A stretch of 64,000 nt of DNA, from contig NZ_JADEUF010000002.1 in the NCBI RefSeq assembly GCF_015163655.1, forward strand, positions 62,001-126,000, given 5' to 3'. Below the pieces are notes generated by a model that did not search any database, was not told the origin of the DNA, and saw only the letters and a list, made by a program, of their open reading frames with translations. Origin of the DNA: Xenorhabdus griffiniae. GTDB lineage: Bacteria; Pseudomonadota; Gammaproteobacteria; Enterobacterales; Enterobacteriaceae. Shown piece after piece: positions 56,318 to 64,000 of this stretch; position 1 is the first letter of the stretch; every line of letters begins with the position of its first letter. Made by a program: the position numbers and the translations under genes.

Positions 56318-56368
56318 GTGCACTTAACTCAAGTTACAGGACTGAATCCGCATGACCGACAACAATAA
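56318..56368 (+). CDS. uof: Possible shortened uof leader peptide
   Basis: A 16-codon frame from GTG 56318, MHLTQVTGLNPHDRQQ, overlaps the fur start in another frame. Its middle, LTQVTGLNPHD, parallels LVTGQIPHD at the end of the 28-residue E. coli uof peptide that couples fur translation to RyhB control. A stop codon sits directly before the GTG and no good ribosome site is visible. It may be a remnant whose DNA is conserved only for the fur leader. Confidence 0.3.
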   Translation: MHLTQVTGLNPHDRQQ

Positions 56369-56801
56369 AGCATTGAAAAATGCTGGACTTAAAGTAACTC
56401 TTCCACGACTGAAAATTCTGGAAGTGCTACAGGACCCAGAATGCCATCATGTCAGTGCGGAGGATCTCTACAAGAAACTGATTGATATCGGTGAAGAGAT
56501 TGGCCTCGCCACTGTCTATCGCGTGTTAAACCAGTTCGATGATGCTGGCATTGTCACACGCCACAATTTTGAAGGCGGTAAATCGGTTTTTGAACTCACT
56601 CAGCAACATCACCATGACCATCTGATTTGTCTCGACTGCGGTAAAGTCATTGAATTTAACGATGAATTCATTGAGGAGCGTCAGAAAAACATCGCTGAAC
56701 GTTATGGAATTAAGCTCTCAAACCATAGTCTTTATTTATATGGTCATTGTGCTGATGGTGATTGCCGCGAAAATAGCACGCTTCATGATGAAAAAGCATG
56801 A
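56352..56801 (+). CDS. fur: Ferric uptake regulator
   Basis: Iron-sensing repressor of 149 residues (E. coli 148). The winged helix (about 1-83) contains LKVTLPRLKILEVL and the recognition part GLATVYRVLNQFDDAGIVTR. The dimerisation domain has the HHHDHLICLDCGKVIEF block, with metal-binding histidines and structural-zinc cysteines (about 87-103), and later GHCADGDCR. The leader ACAGGACTGAATCCGC is nearly identical to that of E. coli. Confidence 0.98.
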   Translation: MTDNNKALKNAGLKVTLPRLKILEVLQDPECHHVSAEDLYKKLIDIGEEIGLATVYRVLNQFDDAGIVTRHNFEGGKSVFELTQQHHHDHLICLDCGKVIEFNDEFIEERQKNIAERYGIKLSNHSLYLYGHCADGDCRENSTLHDEKA

Positions 56802-56863
56802 TAACCAAGCGCTGACAATGAAATAATTGCAACAATCCGCTTCTGCAATTTATTCATTTGAAT

Positions 56864-56907
56864 AAGCAAGCTGCCGATTAACTTGATAATTAATCAGCAG
56901 CTTGCTT
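56864..56907. terminator. Long hairpin between fur and chitobiase gene
   Basis: AAGCAAGCTGC (56864-56874) pairs with GCAGCTTGCTT (56897-56907), and the inner GATTAA pairs with TTAATC. It lies between convergent genes and probably terminates both. T-runs are short. Confidence 0.65.
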
Positions 56908-56942
56908 TATCAATTTATTGCCCTCATTTCTCCAGGCAACTG

Positions 56943-59630
56943 TTAGAGTTTAACTTCATCTATACGGCTAAAACGGCTTCTATCAGTATTGGCAGAACGA
57001 ATTTTCACATTGCCGCTGACATGGGGCCGCTGTCTGTCATTATAATCCTGCCATGTTTTTCCATTATCCAATGAGTATTGGATAACCACCCCTGGTAATG
57101 CAATATTCGCTTCTAGTGTTCCAGAAACAATTCTGCCGCCTGGCACTGGCAAACGATATGTGATTTTGGCGCTATCCAGCTTAGCCAGCTCACGCTGTCC
57201 TATCAAATTGGCTAAGCGTTCCCAATCCTGTTGCAAGAGAGCAATATCAACATAATGCGTTATTCCACCTTTATATTCCCTGCCCTGCTGATAATTCTGC
57301 TCCCACTCCGCTTGGTGCCATGCCCGTTCCGCCAGCGGCAATAAGCGTGGATAAATCATATATTCCATTTGTTCATCAGTACGCACGGTTTCACTCCATG
57401 ATTGCCCCGATATGCCATAAGCTCCCGGCCAGCGTTTATTACTATGGGTATTAAAGTGATAGCCATCACGATCCACCGAGGTCTCAGCATTTTGTGGCAT
57501 ATTGTTCGGGGCAAAGCTGAAAATTTTCGCCTCATCATTAAAGCGAGTTGCCCAATAGTAGCCCCGCTCTTTCGGATGAACTTCATATGGCATATCCAGA
57601 TAAACATAATCAGGACTGGAAACAACAACCCGATAGCCCTTATTCGCCCAGTCATTGGCAGAATCGTAGCCTCCCCAATACAGGGTATCCCAGAAGTTCA
57701 CTGCTACATATTGAGTCGCGAAATCTTTTGCCGATTTGGCATATTTTAGGCCATCCTGCCATGCCTGCATGGTGCTGATACCGTGGGCGTTGACGATTTT
57801 GCTGACTTCAATGGCAAAATAACTGGCAAGTTCATCAACATCTTTAATGACGCCTTGCGCTATCATCTTCTGACAAGCCTGAGATTTTGCCCACGGCTTG
57901 TCTTCAATTTTCTGGTTGATAATCCCCTTATCTGGCACAATCGGTCCATCTCTATCCTGATATCCAGCTCCCAAACGAATATTTTTTGCCTCATCCCCAC
58001 CAAAATGCCATGTATTCAATGGCTGACCGGCCGCTTTATGCATGGCAACAACTTCGCTAATTACTTTATCGACAAACCGTTTTGAAGAGTCCATACACGG
58101 GTTAAGATAACTGTGGCGATCATAGAACTGCACGGAAGTTGTATTCGAGGTATCTGTCGGATCAAGCAGGCGATACTCATTGGCTTCCTGCTCTTTGCCC
58201 TGTGCCATAAGCCTCTTATAGCGCGCTTCCATCGACATCACTGCGGCACGAGCATGGGCGGGGATATCAATTTCTGGGATCACTTCTATCTGGCGGGCTT
58301 TGGCATAATTCAAAATATCAATGTAATCCTGACGGCTAAAATAACCACTTCCCATGTTGTGGCTATCTGGGCCTGATCCCAACTGCGGCAATAAGCATTG
58401 AGTCTCACTCAGATCATGACAGCGTTGACTACCGATTTCTGTCAATTCCGGTAAACCAGGGATCTCCAAACGCCAGCCTTCATCGTCACTTAAATGGAAA
58501 TGGAATTTGTTCAGTTTATAGCGGGACATTTGATCAAGCAGGCGCAGGACAGCTTCTTTACTATGAAAATTTCGCCCAACATCAAGGAACACCCCACGAT
58601 ATTCAAACCGTGGTGCATCTTTTGCCGTCAATGTCGCAATCTTTGGCATACCATTGGCAGGAAGTAAGGAAAGCAGTGACTGCAAGCCATAGAATACGCC
58701 AGATTTATCAAACGCGACGATTTGTGTTCCTTTGGTGGTAACCTCCAATGAATACGCACCGTTTACTCTCCAGGACTTGGTAAATTGGTTTGCGTTGATT
58801 TGGGTCGCGATTCGATAACCGTTATCCGTTAAAGGAATATCACGAGCTTTGAAATGCTCCTTGATCACGTTAATAGATTCGCCACTCAATCCGCCCAACT
58901 CTAATTTCACGCCACGGGATAAATCCACATCCTGGGAATGAACGGAAAGGGCTTTCGGTGTCGGAATAATCTGTCCTCGCAGCTTATCTTCACTGATTAT
59001 TGCCACCTGTTGGTTTTTTGCAAAGCGGTTTTCAGGTGTCATCAGGATATTGTTATCCGCGGTGGTTCGTTTCCACTGTTCACCTTCCAGATCGGATAAA
59101 AATTTGCTGATGTTTTCCGTATCGGTACTTACCAAGACCCTGGGCCTTGCATCACCGGAAGTCGCATACCAACGCGGCATAAAATCCGTACTGTAAATTT
59201 GCCAATATTCACCAATAATCGGTAGCACGACCTTTTCATTGGCTTTGATGCCCGTAAATTTTTTCGTCGGTTCCAGTTTATGTAAGTCACCCGTAACATG
59301 AGTGATTTTGTATTGATCATTATCCAGTTTCAGTATTTGGCGAATACTGTGAAAATAGAGCGCCCAATCAGAAGAGTTGATTGCCTGCTCACCGTTGCTC
59401 AAGATGATATTGACTCGATTACAGGCCGCCGAATCAGCGCCAAGAATGGCACAATCTGTACCATGTGAACCCGCCTGATTATCAATGACGTTGAAATTGA
59501 CTTTTAACTGGCTCAGCAAATCCACGATCTGCTGTGATGACATTGCCGGTGTCATTTCTGTATGAGCGTTGCCTATAAATCCAACTGCCGTGATGAATGC
59601 TGCCAAAGTACGTAATTTAATGGGTTTCAT
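56943..59630 (-). CDS. chb: Periplasmic chitobiase, GH20 beta-N-acetylhexosaminidase
   Basis: Cleaves chitobiose and short chitin oligomers to N-acetylglucosamine. The 895-residue precursor (Serratia chitobiase about 885) starts with a signal peptide of about 24 residues (MKPIKLRTLAAFITAVGFIG). Order: carbohydrate-binding-like domain (about 28-180), GH20 domain 2 (about 215-335), catalytic barrel with GVFLDVGRNFHSKEAV and the catalytic pair Asp546-Glu547 in WHFGGDEAKN, then a C-terminal immunoglobulin-like domain. Asp539-Glu540 are the Serratia equivalents by recall. A NagC-like A/T-rich sequence (TTATTTTTTCGATGGG, 59651-59666) lies just upstream, low confidence. It replaces chiP-chiQ of E. 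coli. Confidence 0.93.
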   Translation of the reverse strand: MKPIKLRTLAAFITAVGFIGNAHTEMTPAMSSQQIVDLLSQLKVNFNVIDNQAGSHGTDCAILGADSAACNRVNIILSNGEQAINSSDWALYFHSIRQILKLDNDQYKITHVTGDLHKLEPTKKFTGIKANEKVVLPIIGEYWQIYSTDFMPRWYATSGDARPRVLVSTDTENISKFLSDLEGEQWKRTTADNNILMTPENRFAKNQQVAIISEDKLRGQIIPTPKALSVHSQDVDLSRGVKLELGGLSGESINVIKEHFKARDIPLTDNGYRIATQINANQFTKSWRVNGAYSLEVTTKGTQIVAFDKSGVFYGLQSLLSLLPANGMPKIATLTAKDAPRFEYRGVFLDVGRNFHSKEAVLRLLDQMSRYKLNKFHFHLSDDEGWRLEIPGLPELTEIGSQRCHDLSETQCLLPQLGSGPDSHNMGSGYFSRQDYIDILNYAKARQIEVIPEIDIPAHARAAVMSMEARYKRLMAQGKEQEANEYRLLDPTDTSNTTSVQFYDRHSYLNPCMDSSKRFVDKVISEVVAMHKAAGQPLNTWHFGGDEAKNIRLGAGYQDRDGPIVPDKGIINQKIEDKPWAKSQACQKMIAQGVIKDVDELASYFAIEVSKIVNAHGISTMQAWQDGLKYAKSAKDFATQYVAVNFWDTLYWGGYDSANDWANKGYRVVVSSPDYVYLDMPYEVHPKERGYYWATRFNDEAKIFSFAPNNMPQNAETSVDRDGYHFNTHSNKRWPGAYGISGQSWSETVRTDEQMEYMIYPRLLPLAERAWHQAEWEQNYQQGREYKGGITHYVDIALLQQDWERLANLIGQRELAKLDSAKITYRLPVPGGRIVSGTLEANIALPGVVIQYSLDNGKTWQDYNDRQRPHVSGNVKIRSANTDRSRFSRIDEVKL

Positions 59631-59800
59631 AAATTACCTCGTCCGAACTTATTATTTTTTCGATGGGTAAATTTTTGGACAAAATTTTTGGGCAAATAGC
59701 GTACAAATTTGGTCAGGCAATAACCCTATACAATATGGGACTATAAGGCAATTTTTAATCTTAGCTGAAGGAGTTAATTTTCATTACGAGGCTATCAGGC

Positions 59801-59830
59801 AAAAAAAAGCGTGAAAATAATCACGCTTTT
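59801..59830 (-). terminator. Terminator of glnS
   Basis: AAAGCGTGA and TCACGCTTT form a 9-bp stem with a 6-nt loop. On the minus strand the stem is followed by a run of eight T. It lies 35 bp past the glnS stop codon. Confidence 0.85.
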
Positions 59831-59864
59831 TTGTGTACGAGGTCACATTATTTTAGTGAGATGA

Positions 59865-61532
59865 TTACTCTTGTGAGATTTTTGCCCAAGTATCACGCAG
59901 GCCAACCGTACGGTTAAAGACCAGATGCTCCGCACTTGACAAGCGGCTGTCAGCACAAAAATAACCTTCACGCTCAAACTGATAGGTTGTTTCTGGCAAT
60001 GCATTTGCCAACCCTGGTTCGGCAAATCCTTTACGGATCACCAGCGATTCTGGATTGATAGTAGACAAGAAGTCATCTTCTGCCCCTGGATTTGCCACGC
60101 TGAACAGACGGTCATACTGATAGAAGTCCGCTGCTACACCGTGTGCAGCACTGACCCAATGAATGACGCCCTTAACCTTGCGACCATCAGCAGGATCTTT
60201 GTTCAGGGTTTGCTCGTCATATTGGCAATAAATCGTAGTGATATTACCTTCTGCATCTTTCTCAACCCGCTCTGCTTTAATCACATAAGCATTGCGCAGA
60301 CGAACTTCTTTGCCCAGAACCAGACGCTTATATTGGCGGTTTGCTTCTTCGCGGAAATCCGCACGGTCAATATACAGTTCACGACTGAACGGCACTTCAC
60401 GGCTGCCCATTTCTGGCTTATTCGGATGGTTAGGCATTGTCAGAATGACTTCACCTTCTGGCATGTTCTCAATCACCAGTTTCACCGGATCAAGCACCGC
60501 CATCGCGCGTGGGGCATTTTCGTTCAAATCATCACGAATGCAAGATTCCAGTGCCGCCATTTCAACATTGTTATCCTGTTTAGTCACACCAATGCGGCGA
60601 CAGAATTCACGAATAGCAGCCGCAGTATAACCACGACGACGCAATCCAGAGATCGTTGGCATACGTGGATCATCCCAACCATCAACAATTTTTTCTGTCA
60701 CCAACTGGTTAAGCTTACGCTTGGACATCACCGTATATTCCAGGTTCAGGCGAGAAAACTCGTACTGACGTGGATGGCAATCAATCGTAATGTTATCCAA
60801 TACCCAATCGTACAAACGGCGGTTATCCTGGAATTCCAGCGTACAGATAGAATGGGTGATCCCTTCCAGCGCATCGGAAATGCAGTGCGTGAAATCATAC
60901 ATCGGATAGATGCACCATTTATTACCTGACTGATGATGCTCTGCGAATTTGATACGGTAGATGACCGGATCACGCATAACAATAAACGGGGATGCCATAT
61001 CAATTTTGGCACGCAAACATGCCTTACCTTCAGCAAATTCACCGGCACGCATTTTTTCAAACAGGGCCAGGTTTTCTTCTACGCTGCGATCACGATACGG
61101 GCTGTTTTTACCTGGCTCTTTTAAAGTACCGCGATATTCACGGATCTCTTCAGGACTCAGTTCATCGACATACGCCAGGCCTTTATTGATTAATTCAATG
61201 GCATATTGATACAGGGTATCAAAATAGTCAGAAGAGTAGCGAATATCCCCACTCCACTGGAATCCCAGCCACTGAACGTCAGTTTTAATCGACTCAACGT
61301 ACTCGATATCTTCCTTGACGGGGTTTGTATCGTCAAAACGTAGGTTGCATTGTCCCTGATAGTCTTTAGCGATGCCGAAATTCAGGCAGATCGACTTGGC
61401 ATGGCCGATATGCAGATAACCGTTAGGTTCAGGTGGGAAACGGGTATGTACGGATGTATGTTTACCAGTTGCCAGATCTTCGTCAATAATCTGACGAATA
61501 AAGTTTGTCGGGCGGGCATCTGCCTCACTCAT
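59865..61532 (-). CDS. glnS: Glutaminyl-tRNA synthetase
   Basis: Class I aminoacyl-tRNA synthetase charging tRNA-Gln in the cytoplasm. The start [20 protein letters not shown] matches E. coli and gives 555 residues (E. coli 554); five further in-frame codons upstream are not used by homologues. GAGG lies about ten bases before this ATG. The HIGH region is [15 protein letters not shown] (about 34-48) and the KMSKS-type loop reads VMSKRKL (about 268-274). The C-terminal anticodon-binding beta-barrels are complete. Confidence 0.97.
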   Translation of the reverse strand: MSEADARPTNFIRQIIDEDLATGKHTSVHTRFPPEPNGYLHIGHAKSICLNFGIAKDYQGQCNLRFDDTNPVKEDIEYVESIKTDVQWLGFQWSGDIRYSSDYFDTLYQYAIELINKGLAYVDELSPEEIREYRGTLKEPGKNSPYRDRSVEENLALFEKMRAGEFAEGKACLRAKIDMASPFIVMRDPVIYRIKFAEHHQSGNKWCIYPMYDFTHCISDALEGITHSICTLEFQDNRRLYDWVLDNITIDCHPRQYEFSRLNLEYTVMSKRKLNQLVTEKIVDGWDDPRMPTISGLRRRGYTAAAIREFCRRIGVTKQDNNVEMAALESCIRDDLNENAPRAMAVLDPVKLVIENMPEGEVILTMPNHPNKPEMGSREVPFSRELYIDRADFREEANRQYKRLVLGKEVRLRNAYVIKAERVEKDAEGNITTIYCQYDEQTLNKDPADGRKVKGVIHWVSAAHGVAADFYQYDRLFSVANPGAEDDFLSTINPESLVIRKGFAEPGLANALPETTYQFEREGYFCADSRLSSAEHLVFNRTVGLRDTWAKISQE

Positions 61533-61547
61533 CGTTTTTTTCCTCAA

Positions 61548-61775
61548 TGCAAAAAGCGTTTTAACATAACCCTCTATAATCTAATAAGCTGAACCGAGAA
61601 ACAATACTTTGTTCGTGGGAAATGGCGGAATGGGTAAAGTTAGTGCGGAAAAGAGGGGATCCCCCCAGATGACGACTCCCAGAAACATATTTAGCTATGT
61701 TCCCGGGAAATTGTTTATTTATGTCTCAACTCAGTTTGTTAACGCTTTATGACATAAAATATTATGTACATTCAC
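61548..61775. other. nagE-glnS gap with hairpins
   Basis: A 228-bp interval. AACATA/TATGTT around 61685-61702 and the palindrome GGGGATCCCC around 61657-61666 could form hairpins on the minus-strand transcript. The second is followed by TCTTTTCC and may terminate nagE. The glnS promoter should lie in the right part of the gap. No gene was seen. Confidence 0.4.
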
Positions 61776-63806
61776 TTATTGCATTACTTGAAATAAGTCT
61801 GACTTATTAGCGATTACATTTCCTTTAGTCAGAATTTTCACGCCCGCATAATCATCAATATTGCTGATAATCACAGGACTGACCATCGATTTGGCATGTG
61901 CATTTAAGTAATCAAGATCTAACTTCAATAGAGGATGCCCTATTTTCACTTGTTCCCCTTCTTCCACCAAACGTTCAAATCCTGTGCCATTCAGTGAGAC
62001 TGTATCTATGCCGATATGAATAATGATCTCAATACCGCTATCCGTTTCAATACATACCGCATGGTTGGTATCAAATATCTTCACGACCTTACCCGCAACA
62101 GGAGCAAAAACAGTATCCGATGTGGGTCTTATGGCAATCCCATCACCGACTAATTTGCTGGAAAAGGCTTCATCAGGAACATCTTCCAATTTGACCAATT
62201 CACCTGTGACAGGAGCAATTAAAGTCAAAATAGGTTTACCTGCTTGCTTGTCCTCTTTTTCCACCAAAACATCGGTCTCAGACTTGAGAGTGACTTTTGC
62301 CGCTGCAACATAACCTTTTTTCAGGATTTCTTTCATCATACTGGATATCAATTCTGCACGTGTACCAATAATAATCTGGACACTCTGCTTATTCAGGCGG
62401 ATAACACCTGTTGCACCAAGATGTTTTACCCATTGTTCATTGACCAGGCTAGAATCGTTCACTGATAAACGTAAGCGAGTAATACAAGAGTCAACACTCG
62501 TCAAGTTGCCTGAACCGCCAACAGCAGCAATGTATTGATGAGCTATTTCATGAATACTCCCCGCTGAATGACTCTCTTTTTTCGCCATATCGATATCATA
62601 ACCATCAGTTTCATCCGTGGCCGATAACTCACGTCCTGGGGTCATCAAATTGAATTTTTTGATGGTGAAACGGAAGACAACATAGTAAAGGCAGAAGAAT
62701 ACCAAACCCTGCGGGATCAACATGTACCAGTGAACAGCCAGCGGATTACGGGAGGAAAGTAACATATCGACAAGCCCAGCACTAAAGCCAAAACCGGCAA
62801 TCCAATGCATGGTAGCCGCGATGTAAACCGAAATCCCAGTCATGACGGCATGTAACACATAAAGTACTGGTGCAACAAACATGAACGAAAATTCAAGTGG
62901 CTCAGTTACGCCTGCAAAGAAAGACGCAAATGCCCCTGCCATCATAATACCAGCAACCTTGGCTCTATTTTCCGGACGGGCACAGTGGTAAATCGCCAAT
63001 GCTGCCCCTGGCAAACCGAACATCATTATCGGGAAGAAACCCGCCTGATAACGACCAGTGATCCCCATGACAGCAGTGCCTGCTTCAATGGATTTCTGTC
63101 CACCAAGAAAGTTAGGAATATCATTGATACCAGCGACATCAAACCAAAATACGGAGTTCAGAGCATGGTGCAAACCAATCAATATCAACAGACGATTGAA
63201 GAAGGCATACAAACCCGCCCCAACAGAACCCAGATTGGTGATGCTTTCACCAAATGCTACCAGCCAGCCATAAACTACTGGCCAAATAAACATCAAGATG
63301 AAAGACACAACAATCATCAGGAAAGAGTTCAAGATAGGGACTAAACGACGGCCACTAAAGAAAGACAGTGCTTGTGGTAGCTCCACATTACTGTAACGAT
63401 TATACAACTCAGCAGAAAAGACTCCCACCAAGATCCCAATAAATTGGTTATTAATCTTACCAAATGCTTTTGGGACTTCCTCAATCGGAATCCCCTGAAT
63501 CATTGCCACCGCGGCCGGAGAACAGAGTTGCATGACAACAATAAATCCGATAAGCCCTGATAATGCAGCAGCGCCATCTTTATCTTTCGACATTCCATAG
63601 GCTATCCCAATCGCAAACAACATTCCCATATTGTTGAGAATGGCAGTACCTGACGTGATAAACAGTGCCGCCAACTCATTATCAGCCCCCCATCCCGTTG
63701 GATCAATCCAATAACCTACACCAACCAATATTGCCGCTGCGGGCAATGTTGCCACCGGCACCATTAATGCCCGGCCAATCCGTTGTAAGTAGCTCAGAAT
63801 ATTCAC
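61776..63806 (-). CDS. nagE: PTS N-acetylglucosamine transporter EIICBA
   Basis: Imports and phosphorylates N-acetylglucosamine at the inner membrane. The 676 residues (E. coli 648) have fused domains in C-B-A order: a membrane IIC part (about 1-375), a IIB part with phospho-Cys441 in DSCITRLRL, and a IIA part with phospho-His597 in IIIHIGIDTVSLNG and helper histidine in DTNHAVCIE. The start MNILSYLQRIGRALMVPVAT is the family N-terminus. It should be divergent from nagB, which lies beyond the window. Confidence 0.97.
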   Translation of the reverse strand: MNILSYLQRIGRALMVPVATLPAAAILVGVGYWIDPTGWGADNELAALFITSGTAILNNMGMLFAIGIAYGMSKDKDGAAALSGLIGFIVVMQLCSPAAVAMIQGIPIEEVPKAFGKINNQFIGILVGVFSAELYNRYSNVELPQALSFFSGRRLVPILNSFLMIVVSFILMFIWPVVYGWLVAFGESITNLGSVGAGLYAFFNRLLILIGLHHALNSVFWFDVAGINDIPNFLGGQKSIEAGTAVMGITGRYQAGFFPIMMFGLPGAALAIYHCARPENRAKVAGIMMAGAFASFFAGVTEPLEFSFMFVAPVLYVLHAVMTGISVYIAATMHWIAGFGFSAGLVDMLLSSRNPLAVHWYMLIPQGLVFFCLYYVVFRFTIKKFNLMTPGRELSATDETDGYDIDMAKKESHSAGSIHEIAHQYIAAVGGSGNLTSVDSCITRLRLSVNDSSLVNEQWVKHLGATGVIRLNKQSVQIIIGTRAELISSMMKEILKKGYVAAAKVTLKSETDVLVEKEDKQAGKPILTLIAPVTGELVKLEDVPDEAFSSKLVGDGIAIRPTSDTVFAPVAGKVVKIFDTNHAVCIETDSGIEIIIHIGIDTVSLNGTGFERLVEEGEQVKIGHPLLKLDLDYLNAHAKSMVSPVIISNIDDYAGVKILTKGNVIANKSDLFQVMQ

Positions 63807-63907
63807 TTATGCCTCCTTAAAGCTCTGCTAATGGAGTCTTTTAGTTAATTAATGACGTTATGTCATCACTTATGTATTTATTGTTAAAACGTTTTTAGTC
63901 TAAAAAA

Positions 63908-63957
63908 AATATTTTTCATCGCAAATTAAATCCGTCTAATATGTGATTAAAGTCACT
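63908..63957. promoter_or_regulatory. NagC-like and CRP-like sites upstream of nagE
   Basis: ATTTTTCATCGCAAATTAAA (about 63911-63930) resembles NagC operators of the nagE-nagB region. TGTGA-TTAAAG-TCACT (63942-63957) matches the CRP consensus at 9 of 10 positions. Both fit the known induction of nagE by GlcNAc 6-phosphate and catabolite control. Confidence 0.55.
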
Positions 63958-64000
63958 TGATTTGATAAATTTTTAATCAAAAATCTAGCTATCACGCAAA

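Overview
The window reads as chromosome from an entomopathogenic Morganellaceae bacterium, most likely Xenorhabdus, with Photorhabdus second. This is inference. It rests on the enterobacterial gene order sucA-sdhBADC-gltA ... kdp ... pgm-seqA-ybfF ... ybfE-fldA-fur ... glnS-nagE, on moderate GC content, on a family of roughly 105-bp palindromic repeats scattered between genes, and on a complete MARTX toxin locus. Identifications come from reading the proteins and from recalled family features; no database search was run.

Region 1 (1-8402) holds TCA-cycle genes: sucA and sdhBADC on the minus strand, divergent from gltA, with a CRP-like site in the 600-bp gap. Region 2 (8403-11822) holds an AraC-type regulator divergent from a Bcr/CflA-like efflux pump, then ybgI and ybfA. 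Region 3 (11823-19400) is the potassium uptake operon kdpFABCD. The adjacent kdpE is missing and KdpD has altered H- and G1-boxes, while a KdpE-operator-like sequence remains in front of kdpF. Region 4 (19460-26727) holds a lipoprotein pullulanase, a one-domain EamA protein, pgm, seqA and ybfF.

Region 5 (about 26728-55140) is an insertion of about 28 kb between ybfF and ybfE, which are neighbours in E. coli. It carries a class I methyltransferase; an O-methyltransferase plus FAD/NAD(P)-binding protein pair; an inositol-monophosphatase-family protein; two open frames without starts that look like remnants; a VapBC toxin-antitoxin pair; and the MARTX locus. That locus is rtxH-rtxC-rtxA on the minus strand, divergent from the secretion genes rtxB-rtxD-rtxE. 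RtxA (4626 aa) has N-terminal glycine-rich repeats, a region of 19-residue repeats, an effector module I cannot name, a Rho-inactivation domain, an alpha/beta hydrolase, a C58-like cysteine protease module with an RCD motif, the autoprocessing cysteine protease domain and C-terminal RTX repeats. RtxC would acylate RtxA, RtxB/D/E with an unlinked TolC would export it, and the protease domain would release the effectors inside the host cell.

Region 6 (55178-64000) is backbone again: ybfE, fldA, fur, a periplasmic chitobiase where E. coli has chiP-chiQ, glnS and nagE. Chitobiase and NagE fit together as a route for chitin breakdown products, useful in an insect host. CRP- and NagC-like sites precede nagE at the right edge. 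No tRNA, rRNA, CRISPR array or intact insertion sequence was seen.
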